Assembly: GCF_038637725.1 (NCBI RefSeq)
Contig: NZ_CP152052.1
Coordinates: forward strand, 1,471,501 to 1,535,500
DNA length: 64,000 nt
Direction of reading: 5' to 3'
Source of the DNA: Psychrobacillus sp. FSL H8-0483
GTDB lineage: Bacteria > Bacillota > Bacilli > Bacillales_A > Planococcaceae
Below the pieces are notes generated by a model, which was not told the DNA's origin, did not search any database, and saw nothing but the letters and a program-made list of their open reading frames with translations. Position 1 is the stretch's first letter, and each line of letters opens with the position of its first letter. Shown one piece after another: positions 1 through 8,989 of this stretch. The translations under genes were made by a program, and so were the position numbers.

Positions 1-1
1 C

Positions 2-280
2 TTACAAAAACAAGCGGTGAACTTCCAACATTTAGGGAAAGAAAAAGCTTTAAATATGATCGAAGGTAAGATTACAGCGATTGAAGAAGAAATTGATAAT
101 CTTCCAATTGTACAAGAATTTAAACAATCACAAGGTGATGTCAATAGTCTTCTACAATTAGTTGCAAACTCTATTTCAAACAATGTAACAAACCAAATTA
201 TTGAAGCGACAGAAGGCGACTTACTTAGAGGCGAAACGGGATCAAAAGTAAAAAATACAACGTATGATAGCTGTTCTTAA
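2..280 (+). CDS. ricA: RicA (YmcA) C-terminal part, cut by window start
   Basis: The reading frame is already open at base 2, so this is the 3' part of a gene that begins before the window; the GTG at 17 is an internal codon. The sequence matches what I know of Bacillus RicA/YmcA: a coiled YlbF/YmcA-family helix region, the segment LLQLVANSISNNVTNQII and the GDLLRGETGSKVK tail, ending near a cysteine. RicA works with RicF and RicT in the Y-complex, which helps RNase Y mature some mRNAs and supports competence, biofilm and sporulation. In B. subtilis ricA lies just before cotE-mutS; here cotE is 25 kb downstream. Identification is sure; full length is not visible. Confidence 0.9.
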   Translation, partial: LQKQAVNFQHLGKEKALNMIEGKITAIEEEIDNLPIVQEFKQSQGDVNSLLQLVANSISNNVTNQIIEATEGDLLRGETGSKVKNTTYDSCS

Positions 281-294
281 TTAAATTAAAACCG

Positions 295-336
295 ATGGAT
301 ACTATGTTAGTACATTAACATAGTATCCATTTTTTT
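295..336 (+). terminator. Intrinsic terminator of ricA
   Basis: A perfect 15-bp stem (295-309 with 316-330) and a 6-base loop are followed by a run of T. It lies just after the ricA stop. Confidence 0.9.
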
Positions 337-441
337 ATTCGACAAAATATTCTTATTAATTTAATAGTTTGACAATTCAGTAGAGAGGTGTGGTAAAATT
401 AATATCGGGTGGGAAAAATAGTTATAAAGGGGGAAATTAGT

Positions 442-1428
442 TTGAGGAAAAAACAGATTAAATGGTTAACAGTCCTAAGTGTAATTGCTCTATTGGTACT
501 ATCAGCTTGTAATTCAACTGATAGTGGTTCTGGGGGAGGATCTGGAAAAACTAAAGAGGATTATGATTTTTTAAGTATATTAACAGGTGGCACACAAGGG
601 ACTTATTATGCACTTGGAGGGACATTTGCGGATTTAATTTCAACAGAAACAGGAGTTAAAACTACTGCCGAAGTTTCTCAAGCATCAGCTGCGAATATGA
701 CAGCGATGCAAAGTGGCGAAGGTGAAATTGCTTTCGTACAAACGGACATTGCTTACTATGCAACGGAAGGTCTTTTAATGTTTGATGGTAAAAAAATTGA
801 TACTATATCTGCTTTAGGCGCTCTTTACCCAGAAACAGTACAGTTAGTAACTTTAGCTGATTCAGGTATTAAATCATTCGAAGATTTAAAGGGTAAAAAA
901 GTTTCTGTTGGGGCACCAGGTTCTGGTACTTATGCAAACGCAGAACAATTACTTGAAATTCATGGATTATCGATTGAAGAAGACATCGAAGCCCAAAACC
1001 TAGACTTTGGGGAGTCAACAGAAGGAATCCAATCGGGACAAATCGACGCTGCATTCATAACAGCAGGTTATCCAACTGCTGCAGTGGAAGCATTAAACGC
1101 TACAAATAAAGTATCTATCGTCCCAGTAAGTGCTGACAAAGCAGAAGCATTAATCAAAAAGTATCCATATTATGCGGTAGATGTGATTCCTGCAGGTACT
1201 TACGGATTAGAAGCTGAAGTGCCAACAGTATCTGTACTTGCAATGATAGCAGTTAATAAGGATCTTCCTGAAGACCTTGTATACGAAATCACAAAAGCGA
1301 TTTATGATAACACAGAAAAAATTAGCCATGCAAAGGGTGCATTTATTAAACCTGAATCTGGATTAAACGGTATCAATATTGAAGTTCACCCAGGTGCTCA
1401 AAAATATTTTGATGAAGTAAACAAATAA
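442..1428 (+). CDS. TAXI-family TRAP transporter solute receptor (lipoprotein)
   Basis: This is the extracytoplasmic solute receptor of a TRAP transporter of the TAXI class; it binds a carboxylate-type substrate and delivers it to the fused permease two genes downstream. The N-terminus is a lipoprotein signal with lipobox LSAC (Cys about residue 23), followed by a Ser/Gly linker. The segments TGGTQGTYYALGG and KKVSVGAPGSGTYANAE are typical of TAXI receptors. I chose the TTG at 442 because AAAGGGGG sits about 8 bases upstream; an in-frame GTG at 409 lacks such a site. The length of 328 residues is normal for the family. The substrate cannot be told from sequence. Confidence 0.88.
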   Translation: MRKKQIKWLTVLSVIALLVLSACNSTDSGSGGGSGKTKEDYDFLSILTGGTQGTYYALGGTFADLISTETGVKTTAEVSQASAANMTAMQSGEGEIAFVQTDIAYYATEGLLMFDGKKIDTISALGALYPETVQLVTLADSGIKSFEDLKGKKVSVGAPGSGTYANAEQLLEIHGLSIEEDIEAQNLDFGESTEGIQSGQIDAAFITAGYPTAAVEALNATNKVSIVPVSADKAEALIKKYPYYAVDVIPAGTYGLEAEVPTVSVLAMIAVNKDLPEDLVYEITKAIYDNTEKISHAKGAFIKPESGLNGINIEVHPGAQKYFDEVNK

Positions 1429-1439
1429 TTAAACAGTAA

Positions 1440-2012
1440 ATGAGAGGCTCTGTTGCGAATAGCTTCGAGCTTCTTTTTGATAAAGTGGGGTTTAGTCACT
1501 ACGTGAAAAAAAAACTTGCAACGCTTTTCTTCTTTCTCATGATTTGTTTCTTCTTTATTCCATTTTGGACGGCGTTTACCTTTACGGAAACAAGAAATGA
1601 AAACCCAAGCCTTCACTATATATCATTAAATGACGTCAAAGATTTTCAGATTATTTTTACCCATTCCATTCATCTAACCGATGTTATTGAAAGTTATAAA
1701 GTGCTAGATTCGAAGGAAATTCGTTTAATGTCGATGAAATACAGCGATGTCGCAATTGGTATGCCGAGTTATGCGGAGGAAGGTCAAACATTACTTTATG
1801 AGGATGGAATTTACACGTTGCAATACAATGAAGCAATTTTACCCAATTTTACCTTACATATTGGTGATGTCGACTATAGGTTGAATTTTGTATATGGGGC
1901 AAAGTATTTTAATTTAAAAGAGGAGCTTGTAAGAGGTAAGTCGTATTTGTTTGAAGTGAAGAAACTTTCTTTATATGAAAAAATGAAAGGAGTCAAATTG
2001 AATGGACGATAA
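1440..2012 (+). CDS. DUF1850 protein of the TRAP-TAXI locus
   Basis: A small protein with one N-terminal membrane segment (LATLFFFLMICFFFIPFW) and an outside domain holding the FTHSIHLTDVIESY pattern, typical of DUF1850. Members of this family are regularly encoded between TAXI receptors and their fused permeases, as here; their role is unknown. It lies 11 bases after the receptor stop and overlaps the permease start by 11 bases, so it is part of the operon. The start is uncertain: ATG 1440 has no clear ribosome site, and GTG 1503, just before the membrane segment, is an alternative. Confidence 0.75.
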   Translation: MRGSVANSFELLFDKVGFSHYVKKKLATLFFFLMICFFFIPFWTAFTFTETRNENPSLHYISLNDVKDFQIIFTHSIHLTDVIESYKVLDSKEIRLMSMKYSDVAIGMPSYAEEGQTLLYEDGIYTLQYNEAILPNFTLHIGDVDYRLNFVYGAKYFNLKEELVRGKSYLFEVKKLSLYEKMKGVKLNGR

Positions 2013-4011
2013 GAAAAACTCGAAATTTCAAGACAATCAGTTTAAAGAATTGTCAGCAGAGGAACAGCAGGCCATTTTAGAAAAGTACGATCTGGAATCG
2101 AATACACGTACTTTAAGTGGGGTATTAAAATATGTTATTTACATTGGCTTAATGGCATTTTCTTTATTTCAGCTGTACACAGCTATTTTTGGTCAATTTC
2201 CAGCGCAAATTCAGCGAACAGTCCATTTAGGATTCGGGTTAGTATTTGTTTTCTTACTATTTCCAGCACGGCGAAAACTTTCGAAAACAAAAATTCCATT
2301 TTACGATTTTATTTTAGCAGCAGGAGCGATTCTAGTTGGAAGCTATTGGACGATTAATTATCATCGTTTAGTACAGAGCTTAGGAGCGCTAGAGGGAATG
2401 GACTTTTTCGTAGGATTAGTTGCAATCGTACTCGTTTTAGAGGCGGCAAGACGAGCTGTAGGTTTGCCAATTACAATTATTGCTATTTTGTTTTTAGTGT
2501 ATGCATATTTAGGGCGCTACTTCCCGGCCTTTATGGCGCATCGTGGGCAAAGTCTTGATAATATCGTTAATTTAATGTTCTATACGACAGACGGGATTTT
2601 AGGAACGCCACTTGCCGTTTCATCGACATATATTTTCGCGTTCTTATTATTCGGTGCGTTTTTAATGAAAACCGGCGTTGGTGAATATTTTAATGATTTA
2701 TCTGTTGCGGTTGCAGGAAAGCTAATTGGTGGTCCCGCGAAAGTAGCGATTTTCTCATCTGCCTTGCAAGGAACGATTTCAGGAAGCTCTGTAGCAAACG
2801 TAGTAACATCAGGTGCTTATACGATTCCGATGATGAAATCGCTTGGCTATAAAAAGGAGTTTGCTGGTGCAGTAGAAGCATCTTCATCCACTGGTGGACA
2901 GTTGATGCCACCAATTATGGGAGCAGCAGCTTTCTTAATGGTTGAATTTATCGGAAGAGGCGTGACATATTGGGATATAGCTAAAGCAGCTGCAATTCCT
3001 GCTTTACTTTATTTTGCTGGCATTTGGATTATGACGCACTTTGAAGCAAAACGCTTAGGACTACGTGGTTTAACGGATGAGCAAATGCCAGACCGTAAAG
3101 AAATTTTAAAGAAGCTTTATTTAATTTTACCGATTTTCTTAATTATTGTTTTGATGATGGTAGGGGTTCCTGTCATTCATTCTGCGTTATACGGCATACT
3201 CGCGTGTATCGTAGTAGGTATGATTAATAAAGAAACGCGAATAGGCCCTCTAGATATATTGGATGCATTGGTTGATGGTGCTCGCACAGCTCTAGGAGTT
3301 GTAGCTGCTACTGCTTGTGCTGGGATTATCGTAGGAGTTGTTGTTAAAACTGGATTAGGTTTAAGTTTAGCAACGAGCTTAGTAAAACTTGCTGGCGGAA
3401 GTATTATTTTAACATTGTTCTTTGTGATGATTGCGTCTCTTATTTTAGGGATGGGCGCTCCTACAACAGCGAACTACGTTATTACTTCGACGATTGCAGC
3501 ACCAGCTATTATCGCATTGTTAGCACCAGATGTTCCACAAAGCGCAGTACCAATAGTCGTGTTATTATCAGCACATTTCTTCGTTTTCTATTTCGGAATT
3601 ATCGCGGATATTACCCCACCTGTTGCACTAGCCGCCTTTGCTGCATCTGGTATTTCAGGTGGAGATCCAATAAAAACCGGAGTAGAAGCTTCGAAGTTAG
3701 CAATTGCTGCTTTTATTATCCCTTATATGATTGTATTTTCACCAACATTATTAATGATAGATACAACCATACCCGAGATAATTTGGGTTGTATTTACTGC
3801 GATGACAGGAATGATATCAATCGGTGCAGGAATGGTTGGTTATTGGTATCGAAAAGTAACATGGATTGAAAGAATATTTGCCGTTGGTGCGGGACTATTA
3901 CTTATTTATCCAGAAGGCTATTCAGATATCGCGGGGCTAATCATTTTTGCAATATTATTAACAATTCAATACTTAACACGAGAAAATGATAAATCAATAG
4001 TCGTAGCTTAG
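2002..4011 (+). CDS. TRAP transporter fused permease (4TM-12TM)
   Basis: A 669-residue membrane protein in which the small and large TRAP membrane subunits are fused, the usual form with TAXI receptors. The DctM-like core shows GGPAKVAIFSSALQGTISG and SSVANVVTSGAYTIPMM (about residues 245-275), then STGGQLMPPIMGAAAF. A second GMGAPTTANYV repeat follows near residue 485. TRAP systems use an ion gradient to import organic acids bound by the receptor. AAAGGAG at 1985-1991 serves the ATG at 2002. It is the last gene of the three-gene operon, closed by a strong terminator. Confidence 0.92.
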   Translation: MDDKKNSKFQDNQFKELSAEEQQAILEKYDLESNTRTLSGVLKYVIYIGLMAFSLFQLYTAIFGQFPAQIQRTVHLGFGLVFVFLLFPARRKLSKTKIPFYDFILAAGAILVGSYWTINYHRLVQSLGALEGMDFFVGLVAIVLVLEAARRAVGLPITIIAILFLVYAYLGRYFPAFMAHRGQSLDNIVNLMFYTTDGILGTPLAVSSTYIFAFLLFGAFLMKTGVGEYFNDLSVAVAGKLIGGPAKVAIFSSALQGTISGSSVANVVTSGAYTIPMMKSLGYKKEFAGAVEASSSTGGQLMPPIMGAAAFLMVEFIGRGVTYWDIAKAAAIPALLYFAGIWIMTHFEAKRLGLRGLTDEQMPDRKEILKKLYLILPIFLIIVLMMVGVPVIHSALYGILACIVVGMINKETRIGPLDILDALVDGARTALGVVAATACAGIIVGVVVKTGLGLSLATSLVKLAGGSIILTLFFVMIASLILGMGAPTTANYVITSTIAAPAIIALLAPDVPQSAVPIVVLLSAHFFVFYFGIIADITPPVALAAFAASGISGGDPIKTGVEASKLAIAAFIIPYMIVFSPTLLMIDTTIPEIIWVVFTAMTGMISIGAGMVGYWYRKVTWIERIFAVGAGLLLIYPEGYSDIAGLIIFAILLTIQYLTRENDKSIVVA

Positions 4012-4014
4012 CAT

Positions 4015-4046
4015 AAATCACGAACCTCTTTGGTTCGTGATTTTTT
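4015..4046 (+). terminator. Terminator of TRAP operon
   Basis: A 12-bp perfect stem (4015-4026 / 4032-4043) with a 5-base loop runs into six T. Confidence 0.9.
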
Positions 4047-4113
4047 ATATAATTACGGTTCTTCATTTTTGATATAATACAAATATTGAGAATAAAAGAA
4101 AAGAGGATATGAA

Positions 4114-5139
4114 ATGTCACTGAAATTTGTACAAGCGGAAAAACAAATAAATGATACGATCCTATTTCCAGCGTTTGACTTATCTGTAGAACCAAGTGAA
4201 GTCGTTGCGATTTGCACGAGTGTTAACGTGAGGGAGCAGCTTATTACTATCTTATTAGGTAAAAAGTTGTTGTCGAATGGTTCTATTACATATTCTTTAG
4301 GAGATAGACTAGGATTCTTTTTTCTAGATGAAGGAGTACATGAGCGTTTAACTGTAAACGAATCCTTAAAGTTTTACCATCAGTTATATCATTCAGAAGA
4401 ATTGATCGAAAGAATTATTCGTCTTGTCCAACTTGATTCAAAGAAAAATAAAAAAATAAAAGAACTTACATACTCCGAAAGAAAACGAGCTCAGCTAGCA
4501 TACATACTTATTCAAAATCCTAACGTATACATCATGGAAGAACCTGATCAAAATTTAGACGTGGAATCGAAACGAATTTTTCTAGGTGTACTTCAGGAGC
4601 TTCGCAATTCACAAAAAATAGTGCTTATTTTGACAGGTCAATTAGAAAGTGCAGTAACAGTTGCAGACAAAACTTACCGTTTAGACGATAAAGGGCTTCA
4701 TGCTATTCAAATCATAGAAGAAGATAAGGAAGACGAATTACAGAATGCTTCAGAAATAGAAATAGTAATAGAGAATGAAGAAAAAATAGTTCAGCCCATT
4801 CGATTTGAAAAAATCCCTACAAAAGTTAATGAAAAAATTGTGTTATTTGATCCACCCGAAATTGATTATATAGAAAGTACAGAGGGACAAACTTTTTTAC
4901 ATATTAAGGGAGAAAATTTCCCTTGTACTTTTACTTTAAATGACTTAGAGGAAAGATTATTACCATTCGGTTTTTTCCGTTGTCATCGATCGTATATTGT
5001 CAATTTACAAAAAGTACGGGAAGTAATTACATGGACAAGAAATAGTTACAGTTTAGTATTAGAGGATGCGGAAAAATCATCTGTTCCGCTATCTAAAACG
5101 AAAATGGCGGAATTAAAGGGAATGTTGGGCCTTAAATAA
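4114..5139 (+). CDS. Degenerate ABC ATPase domain fused to LytTR DNA-binding domain
   Basis: The N-terminal 200 residues have ABC-ATPase architecture but lack a working Walker A: where GxxGxGKST is expected the sequence reads CTSVNVREQL. A Walker-B/D-loop-like IMEEPDQNLD and a signature-like LTYSERKRAQLAY remain. Residues about 240-335 form a LytTR domain (FFRCHRSYIVNLQKV), which binds DNA direct repeats. A complete ABC transporter (5250-6802) follows, so the likely role is a regulator of that transporter, perhaps sensing through the pseudo-ATPase; this is inference. Such fusions are known in some Bacillales. It has its own start with AAGAGGA upstream. The 110-bp gap to the next gene is the natural place for its target; I found no clear LytTR repeat there by eye. 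Confidence 0.75.
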   Translation: MSLKFVQAEKQINDTILFPAFDLSVEPSEVVAICTSVNVREQLITILLGKKLLSNGSITYSLGDRLGFFFLDEGVHERLTVNESLKFYHQLYHSEELIERIIRLVQLDSKKNKKIKELTYSERKRAQLAYILIQNPNVYIMEEPDQNLDVESKRIFLGVLQELRNSQKIVLILTGQLESAVTVADKTYRLDDKGLHAIQIIEEDKEDELQNASEIEIVIENEEKIVQPIRFEKIPTKVNEKIVLFDPPEIDYIESTEGQTFLHIKGENFPCTFTLNDLEERLLPFGFFRCHRSYIVNLQKVREVITWTRNSYSLVLEDAEKSSVPLSKTKMAELKGMLGLK

Positions 5140-5249
5140 GCTCCATTCATCCTTAAAATGACTCATTTCACGGAAAATATGATGTCTTCTAAATGAATAT
5201 CTCTTAATCTAAAGGTGTACAAACGAACTAACAATTAGGAGGTTTCAAA

Positions 5250-6098
5250 ATGGAAAATGCAATCGAAGTGAAAGGGTTATCCAAATACTATTCCAATTTT
5301 AAAGCAGTGGAAGATGTTCATTTTAAAGTAAAAAAGGGAGAAATATTCGGATTCCTTGGACCAAGTGGATCTGGTAAAACAACTACAATAAAAATCCTAA
5401 CTGGCCAGCTAGACCCAACGGAAGGAGAAGCACTTGTTTTTGGAGAAAGTGTATCCAACCTGAAAAACCCAAAAGAACGGAAACGTTTTGGGGTATTAAC
5501 AGATAATAGTAGTTTATATGGAAGACTCTCTATTTATGAAAATTTAAAATTATATTGCCAGCTTTACGATCTACCTCTTTCGAAGATCGATGAATCATTA
5601 GCGTTTGTTAATTTAAGAGAAGAAAGCAAAAAAAAGGTTTCTACATTATCTAAAGGGATGACGCAACGTGTCATTTTAGCAAGAGCCATTCTTCATGAGC
5701 CAGAGCTATTATTTTTAGACGAACCTACCTCGGCATTAGATCCTGTAAATACGCTACATATATATGATGGATTACGTGCATTAAATAAAAAAGGAACGAC
5801 TATCTTTTTAACGACTCATGATATGCATGAAGCAGATACGTTATGTGATCGTGTAGCTTTTATAAATAAAGGGAAAATCCAGCTATTGGATAAACCTAGC
5901 GAACTAAAAAAGAAGTATGCGGATGCAACACTAACAGTAGAACTAGCAAACAATGAAAAAGTGGTTTTACGAAAAGATGAAGAAGGTGCGGAAGAGATGT
6001 TTCAGTTAATGAAAGAAAATCAAGTAGTGACTGTACATTCAAACGAACCAACATTAGGAGATATATTTGTAAAAGTGACAGGAGGAGAATTAGTATGA
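5250..6098 (+). CDS. ABC transporter ATP-binding protein
   Basis: A complete ABC ATPase of 282 residues: Walker A GPSGSGKTTT near residue 38, signature LSKGMTQR, Walker B LLFLDEPTSALDP and switch His in TTHDMHEAD. The order and the permease next to it resemble drug or lantibiotic-type ABC-2 exporters. AGGAGG at 5238-5243 precedes the ATG. The stop overlaps the permease start, so the two are translationally coupled. Unlike its upstream neighbour, which has lost Walker A, this ATPase keeps all motifs. Substrate unknown. Confidence 0.9.
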   Translation: MENAIEVKGLSKYYSNFKAVEDVHFKVKKGEIFGFLGPSGSGKTTTIKILTGQLDPTEGEALVFGESVSNLKNPKERKRFGVLTDNSSLYGRLSIYENLKLYCQLYDLPLSKIDESLAFVNLREESKKKVSTLSKGMTQRVILARAILHEPELLFLDEPTSALDPVNTLHIYDGLRALNKKGTTIFLTTHDMHEADTLCDRVAFINKGKIQLLDKPSELKKKYADATLTVELANNEKVVLRKDEEGAEEMFQLMKENQVVTVHSNEPTLGDIFVKVTGGELV

Positions 6099-6802
6099 CA
6101 TTTTCATGGAAACGTGTAAACGCAATTTTTCAAAAGGATTTCAAAGACTTTTCAAGGAATATGGCTGTTTCCATTGTTATTTTTTTACCGATCATTTTAG
6201 CAGCAATATATGGACGAATGGAATTAGATTCAATTCAAGCACATTTTATAAATATTAATATGACATTTGCAATGGTTGGAACATATGTACAGTGTTGCTT
6301 GATCGCAGAGGAAAAAGAGAAAAACACCTTACGTGGCCTTATGCTATCTCCTGCTAGCACATTGGAGATTCTAGGTGGAAAAAGTTTGCTCTCGTTTGTA
6401 TTAACCATCGTCATTGCATTCTTCTGTGCTTATTTATCTGAATATAAGCCAGCTAATATTTCTATTGTTGCACTTGCAATTATAGTATCTGCTATTTTCT
6501 ACATTGGAATGGGAACGTTATTAGGCCTTATTGCAAAATCAGTGATGGAATCATCGGTTATCGTACTTCCTGTCATCGGGATATTTACAGTAGGTTCCTT
6601 CGCTACCGTCTGGGCGGATAAATATCCCATATTAAAAGTAGTGGAGTATATGCCGAACATGCAACTTATTGACCTGGCTACAAGAATAGAAGAAGGTGCA
6701 GGTATTGTCGATGTACTTTCCAACTTAGGTATTATAAGTATCTGGGCAGTTGTCGTCTTTGTATTGGCAGCAATAGTATATAAGAAACGTATGGTGGATT
6801 AA
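6095..6802 (+). CDS. ABC-2 type transporter permease
   Basis: A 235-residue protein with about six membrane helices, the short ABC-2 permease form. It starts inside the stop of the ATPase gene with GGAGGAG upstream. The cytoplasmic segment AEEKEKNTLRGLMLSPASTLEILGGKSLL is the conserved coupling region of ABC-2 permeases. It should act as a dimer with the 5250-6098 ATPase, probably as an exporter, and may be controlled by the LytTR fusion protein encoded upstream. Confidence 0.85.
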   Translation: MTFSWKRVNAIFQKDFKDFSRNMAVSIVIFLPIILAAIYGRMELDSIQAHFININMTFAMVGTYVQCCLIAEEKEKNTLRGLMLSPASTLEILGGKSLLSFVLTIVIAFFCAYLSEYKPANISIVALAIIVSAIFYIGMGTLLGLIAKSVMESSVIVLPVIGIFTVGSFATVWADKYPILKVVEYMPNMQLIDLATRIEEGAGIVDVLSNLGIISIWAVVVFVLAAIVYKKRMVD

Positions 6803-6837
6803 TCAGTAAATTGTTATAATATGGATATAAAAATAAT

Positions 6838-6883
6838 GCAAGTAGAAAAAACTTCTAAATCCCCCAAAGTTTCTTCTACTTGC
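6838..6883 (+). terminator. Probable terminator hairpin after the ABC operon
   Basis: Two 17-base arms (6838-6854 and 6867-6883) pair with one mismatch; only a short T stretch follows, so efficiency is uncertain. Confidence 0.55.
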
Positions 6884-6937
6884 TTTCAGTTAAAGGAGTT
6901 TTTCAATGAATTGTCCAATTTGATCCCTTAAATCACT

Positions 6938-6954
6938 TTAATGATTATCATTAA
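6938..6954. promoter_or_regulatory. Fur box in front of MFS gene
   Basis: TTAATGATTATCATTAA is a perfect 8-1-8 inverted repeat and matches the centre of the classical Fur consensus (TAATGATAATCATTA) at 14 of 15 positions. It lies 20 bases before the ATG at 6974 and overlaps the leader, so Fur bound to iron would be expected to block expression. Confidence 0.7.
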
Positions 6955-6973
6955 TTAAATATGGGGGATAATA

Positions 6974-8167
6974 ATGAAGTCAAACAAGAACTTTCTTTTG
7001 TTAATGCTAGGTCAATCCGTCGCAAATTTAGGGGACGTATTTTATATTGTAAGTGTTATTAGTATATTATTTGGGTTAACAGGTTCTGCTGCTATTGCCG
7101 CGTTTGTTCCTTTTACGATTGCTTCCACGATGTTTATTTCGAGTTTGTTAACACCTTTAGTAATCGGAAAGTGGCGTTTAAAAACGCTGTTAGTAGGGTC
7201 ACAAATTGGAAAAACAATATTATTAATCGGACTAGTCTTTTTTGTTTTTCTGTTTTTACAAGATACGAATTATTATTTCATCTTTTTCTACATTGCCGGT
7301 ATAGCGCTACTAGACGGCTGTGCGAATCCGATAATGCGTACTTTTTTTCCTTACTTTGTGGAGGATGAAAAGTTAGTAAAGGCTAATAGTATAGCTGAAA
7401 CTACTACTCAAATAATTCAAATTGGAGCATGGCTTTTCGGAGCACTGTTATTGCTTGTTATTAATACAATTCAATTAATCTGGATTGTAAGTTTTCTTTT
7501 TTTATTGTCGTGTCTATTTTTGAGCTTCCTTCCACATGTGAATCATATAGAGGAAAGAGAACAAAATTTTTGGCTACGACTTACCGAAGGATGGAAGAGT
7601 ATTGGTACAACTCCAGTGCTGAAAACAACGATTCAAATGGATATTTTAGAGACAATTGCTGGAACAGTGTGGATTGCTGCTATTGTTTATGTATTTGTCG
7701 AGCAAGCACTACATGTAGGTGAACAATGGTGGGGCCTGATAAATGGAGCGTTTTTCATTGGCTTATTAATAGGTAGTCTATATTGTTTGAAATTTTCTTA
7801 TCTTGTTGACCAATATAAGTACCGTTTTATATTCGTAGGAGCCTTCATTTCTAGTATCTTAACTATATTATTTAGTACAACAAGTAATCCTGTGATAGCA
7901 CTAATTCTATCAGCAGGCATTGGTCTGTTTGGCCAACTTAAAAATATCCCACAAGGAACTATCATTCAACGAAGCGTTCCACCTGAAAAACTTGTAACAG
8001 TTTATACATCGATGGGAGCAGTTGTAACAGGTGTATTTGGGATTTCTTCGTTATTTATTGGAATATTAGCGGATTTGCTTGGAGTGCGAGCTGTATTTAT
8101 CGTATCGAGCATACTATTAGCCGCAGTAAGTTTAATTGCATTTAAAAATAAACGATTATTTGTATAA
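6974..8167 (+). CDS. MFS exporter, probably iron-regulated (siderophore exporter-like)
   Basis: A 397-residue major facilitator with about 12 membrane helices. The layout resembles EntS/macrolide-type exporters: GDVFYIVSVISILFGLTGSA at the N-terminus and a conserved 'NSIAETTTQI' loop near residue 140. GGGGGA sits 7 bases before the ATG. The Fur box directly upstream suggests a role in iron stress, for instance siderophore export, though no siderophore biosynthesis genes are visible nearby. A strong terminator follows. Function as MFS is sure; the siderophore link is inference from the operator. Confidence 0.8.
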   Translation: MKSNKNFLLLMLGQSVANLGDVFYIVSVISILFGLTGSAAIAAFVPFTIASTMFISSLLTPLVIGKWRLKTLLVGSQIGKTILLIGLVFFVFLFLQDTNYYFIFFYIAGIALLDGCANPIMRTFFPYFVEDEKLVKANSIAETTTQIIQIGAWLFGALLLLVINTIQLIWIVSFLFLLSCLFLSFLPHVNHIEEREQNFWLRLTEGWKSIGTTPVLKTTIQMDILETIAGTVWIAAIVYVFVEQALHVGEQWWGLINGAFFIGLLIGSLYCLKFSYLVDQYKYRFIFVGAFISSILTILFSTTSNPVIALILSAGIGLFGQLKNIPQGTIIQRSVPPEKLVTVYTSMGAVVTGVFGISSLFIGILADLLGVRAVFIVSSILLAAVSLIAFKNKRLFV

Positions 8168-8174
8168 CAAATGA

Positions 8175-8206
8175 GGGAGTGCCTTCAGTGAGGCGCTCTC
8201 TTTTTT
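8175..8206 (+). terminator. Terminator of MFS gene
   Basis: A 10-bp stem with two G-T pairs (8175-8184 / 8191-8200) and a 6-base loop runs into six T. Confidence 0.85.
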
Positions 8207-8266
8207 CAGGTGGATTTGTGGAAAACTAAGTGAAGAAATAAGATTGTTTTAAGGGGGCTATTAGTA

Positions 8267-8938
8267 ATGGAATATAAAGTAAAAACATATGAAGAAGCAA
8301 TAAAAGTAGTTGAGGAGATTGGATTGCTTCCTCTTGCTCCTTTAATACCTGGCTTTCCTTCCTTAAATAGCATCACCTCTCTAGACTCTTGGCATTCCGA
8401 TACAGAGTTCGACCCTTGGATTTGGAGAACTAAATTTCCTGCTGATGGTATTGCAGGATACGGGAAGTTTATGAAGAATAAATCCATCTTAGTATCTCTT
8501 AAGTTGCTACCATATGTAAAAAAAGTTCTTGGCTACACGGAATCGGTTAAAGATCGTTATGTTGATGGAATGGTATCAAAAGAAGCATTTACTATCTATA
8601 AGTTGATTATACAAGAAGAGGGTATTGATACGAGGGTACTAAGGAAAAAATCGGGGTTAACTCATAAGGATCAAAAGAAAATATTTGAAAATGCTTTATT
8701 AGAGTTACAAGGAACAATGGATATTGTCATTTCAGGTATACAAGAAAAGAAAAATATAGAGGGAGAAACGAATGGCTGGAACAGTACAGCTTTTGAGACG
8801 TATGATTCTTGGGCAAGCAGAAATAAAATTGAACGTATCGAAATGGAAAAAGAAGCGGCAAGGGACTATCTGTTAGATCATTTTATTAATGTAAGTAGTG
8901 AGGAGTCCGTTAAATCACTTCGAAAAATACTGTCTTAA
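8267..8938 (+). CDS. AlkZ-related protein
   Basis: A 223-residue soluble protein. The stretch FPSLNSITSLDSWHSDTEFD followed by PWIWRTKFPADGIAGYGKF matches what I recall of the AlkZ-related family of Bacillales, shorter relatives of the AlkZ DNA glycosylase / winged-helix proteins. The GLTHKDQKKIFENALLELQ part looks like a helical wing segment. AlkZ excises damaged bases; whether this short form has enzyme activity is unknown. GGGGG upstream of the ATG at 8267 gives a start. It is monocistronic, after the MFS terminator. Confidence 0.6.
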   Translation: MEYKVKTYEEAIKVVEEIGLLPLAPLIPGFPSLNSITSLDSWHSDTEFDPWIWRTKFPADGIAGYGKFMKNKSILVSLKLLPYVKKVLGYTESVKDRYVDGMVSKEAFTIYKLIIQEEGIDTRVLRKKSGLTHKDQKKIFENALLELQGTMDIVISGIQEKKNIEGETNGWNSTAFETYDSWASRNKIERIEMEKEAARDYLLDHFINVSSEESVKSLRKILS

Positions 8939-8989
8939 TTAAAAGCTATATAAAATTAGGCTGTTGTTTTTTAGAAGATTATATTTTGT

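Noticed and set aside
5140-5249. LytTR binding repeats before the ABC operon
   Set aside because: The gap is AT-rich, but I could not see two matching direct repeats one helix turn apart.
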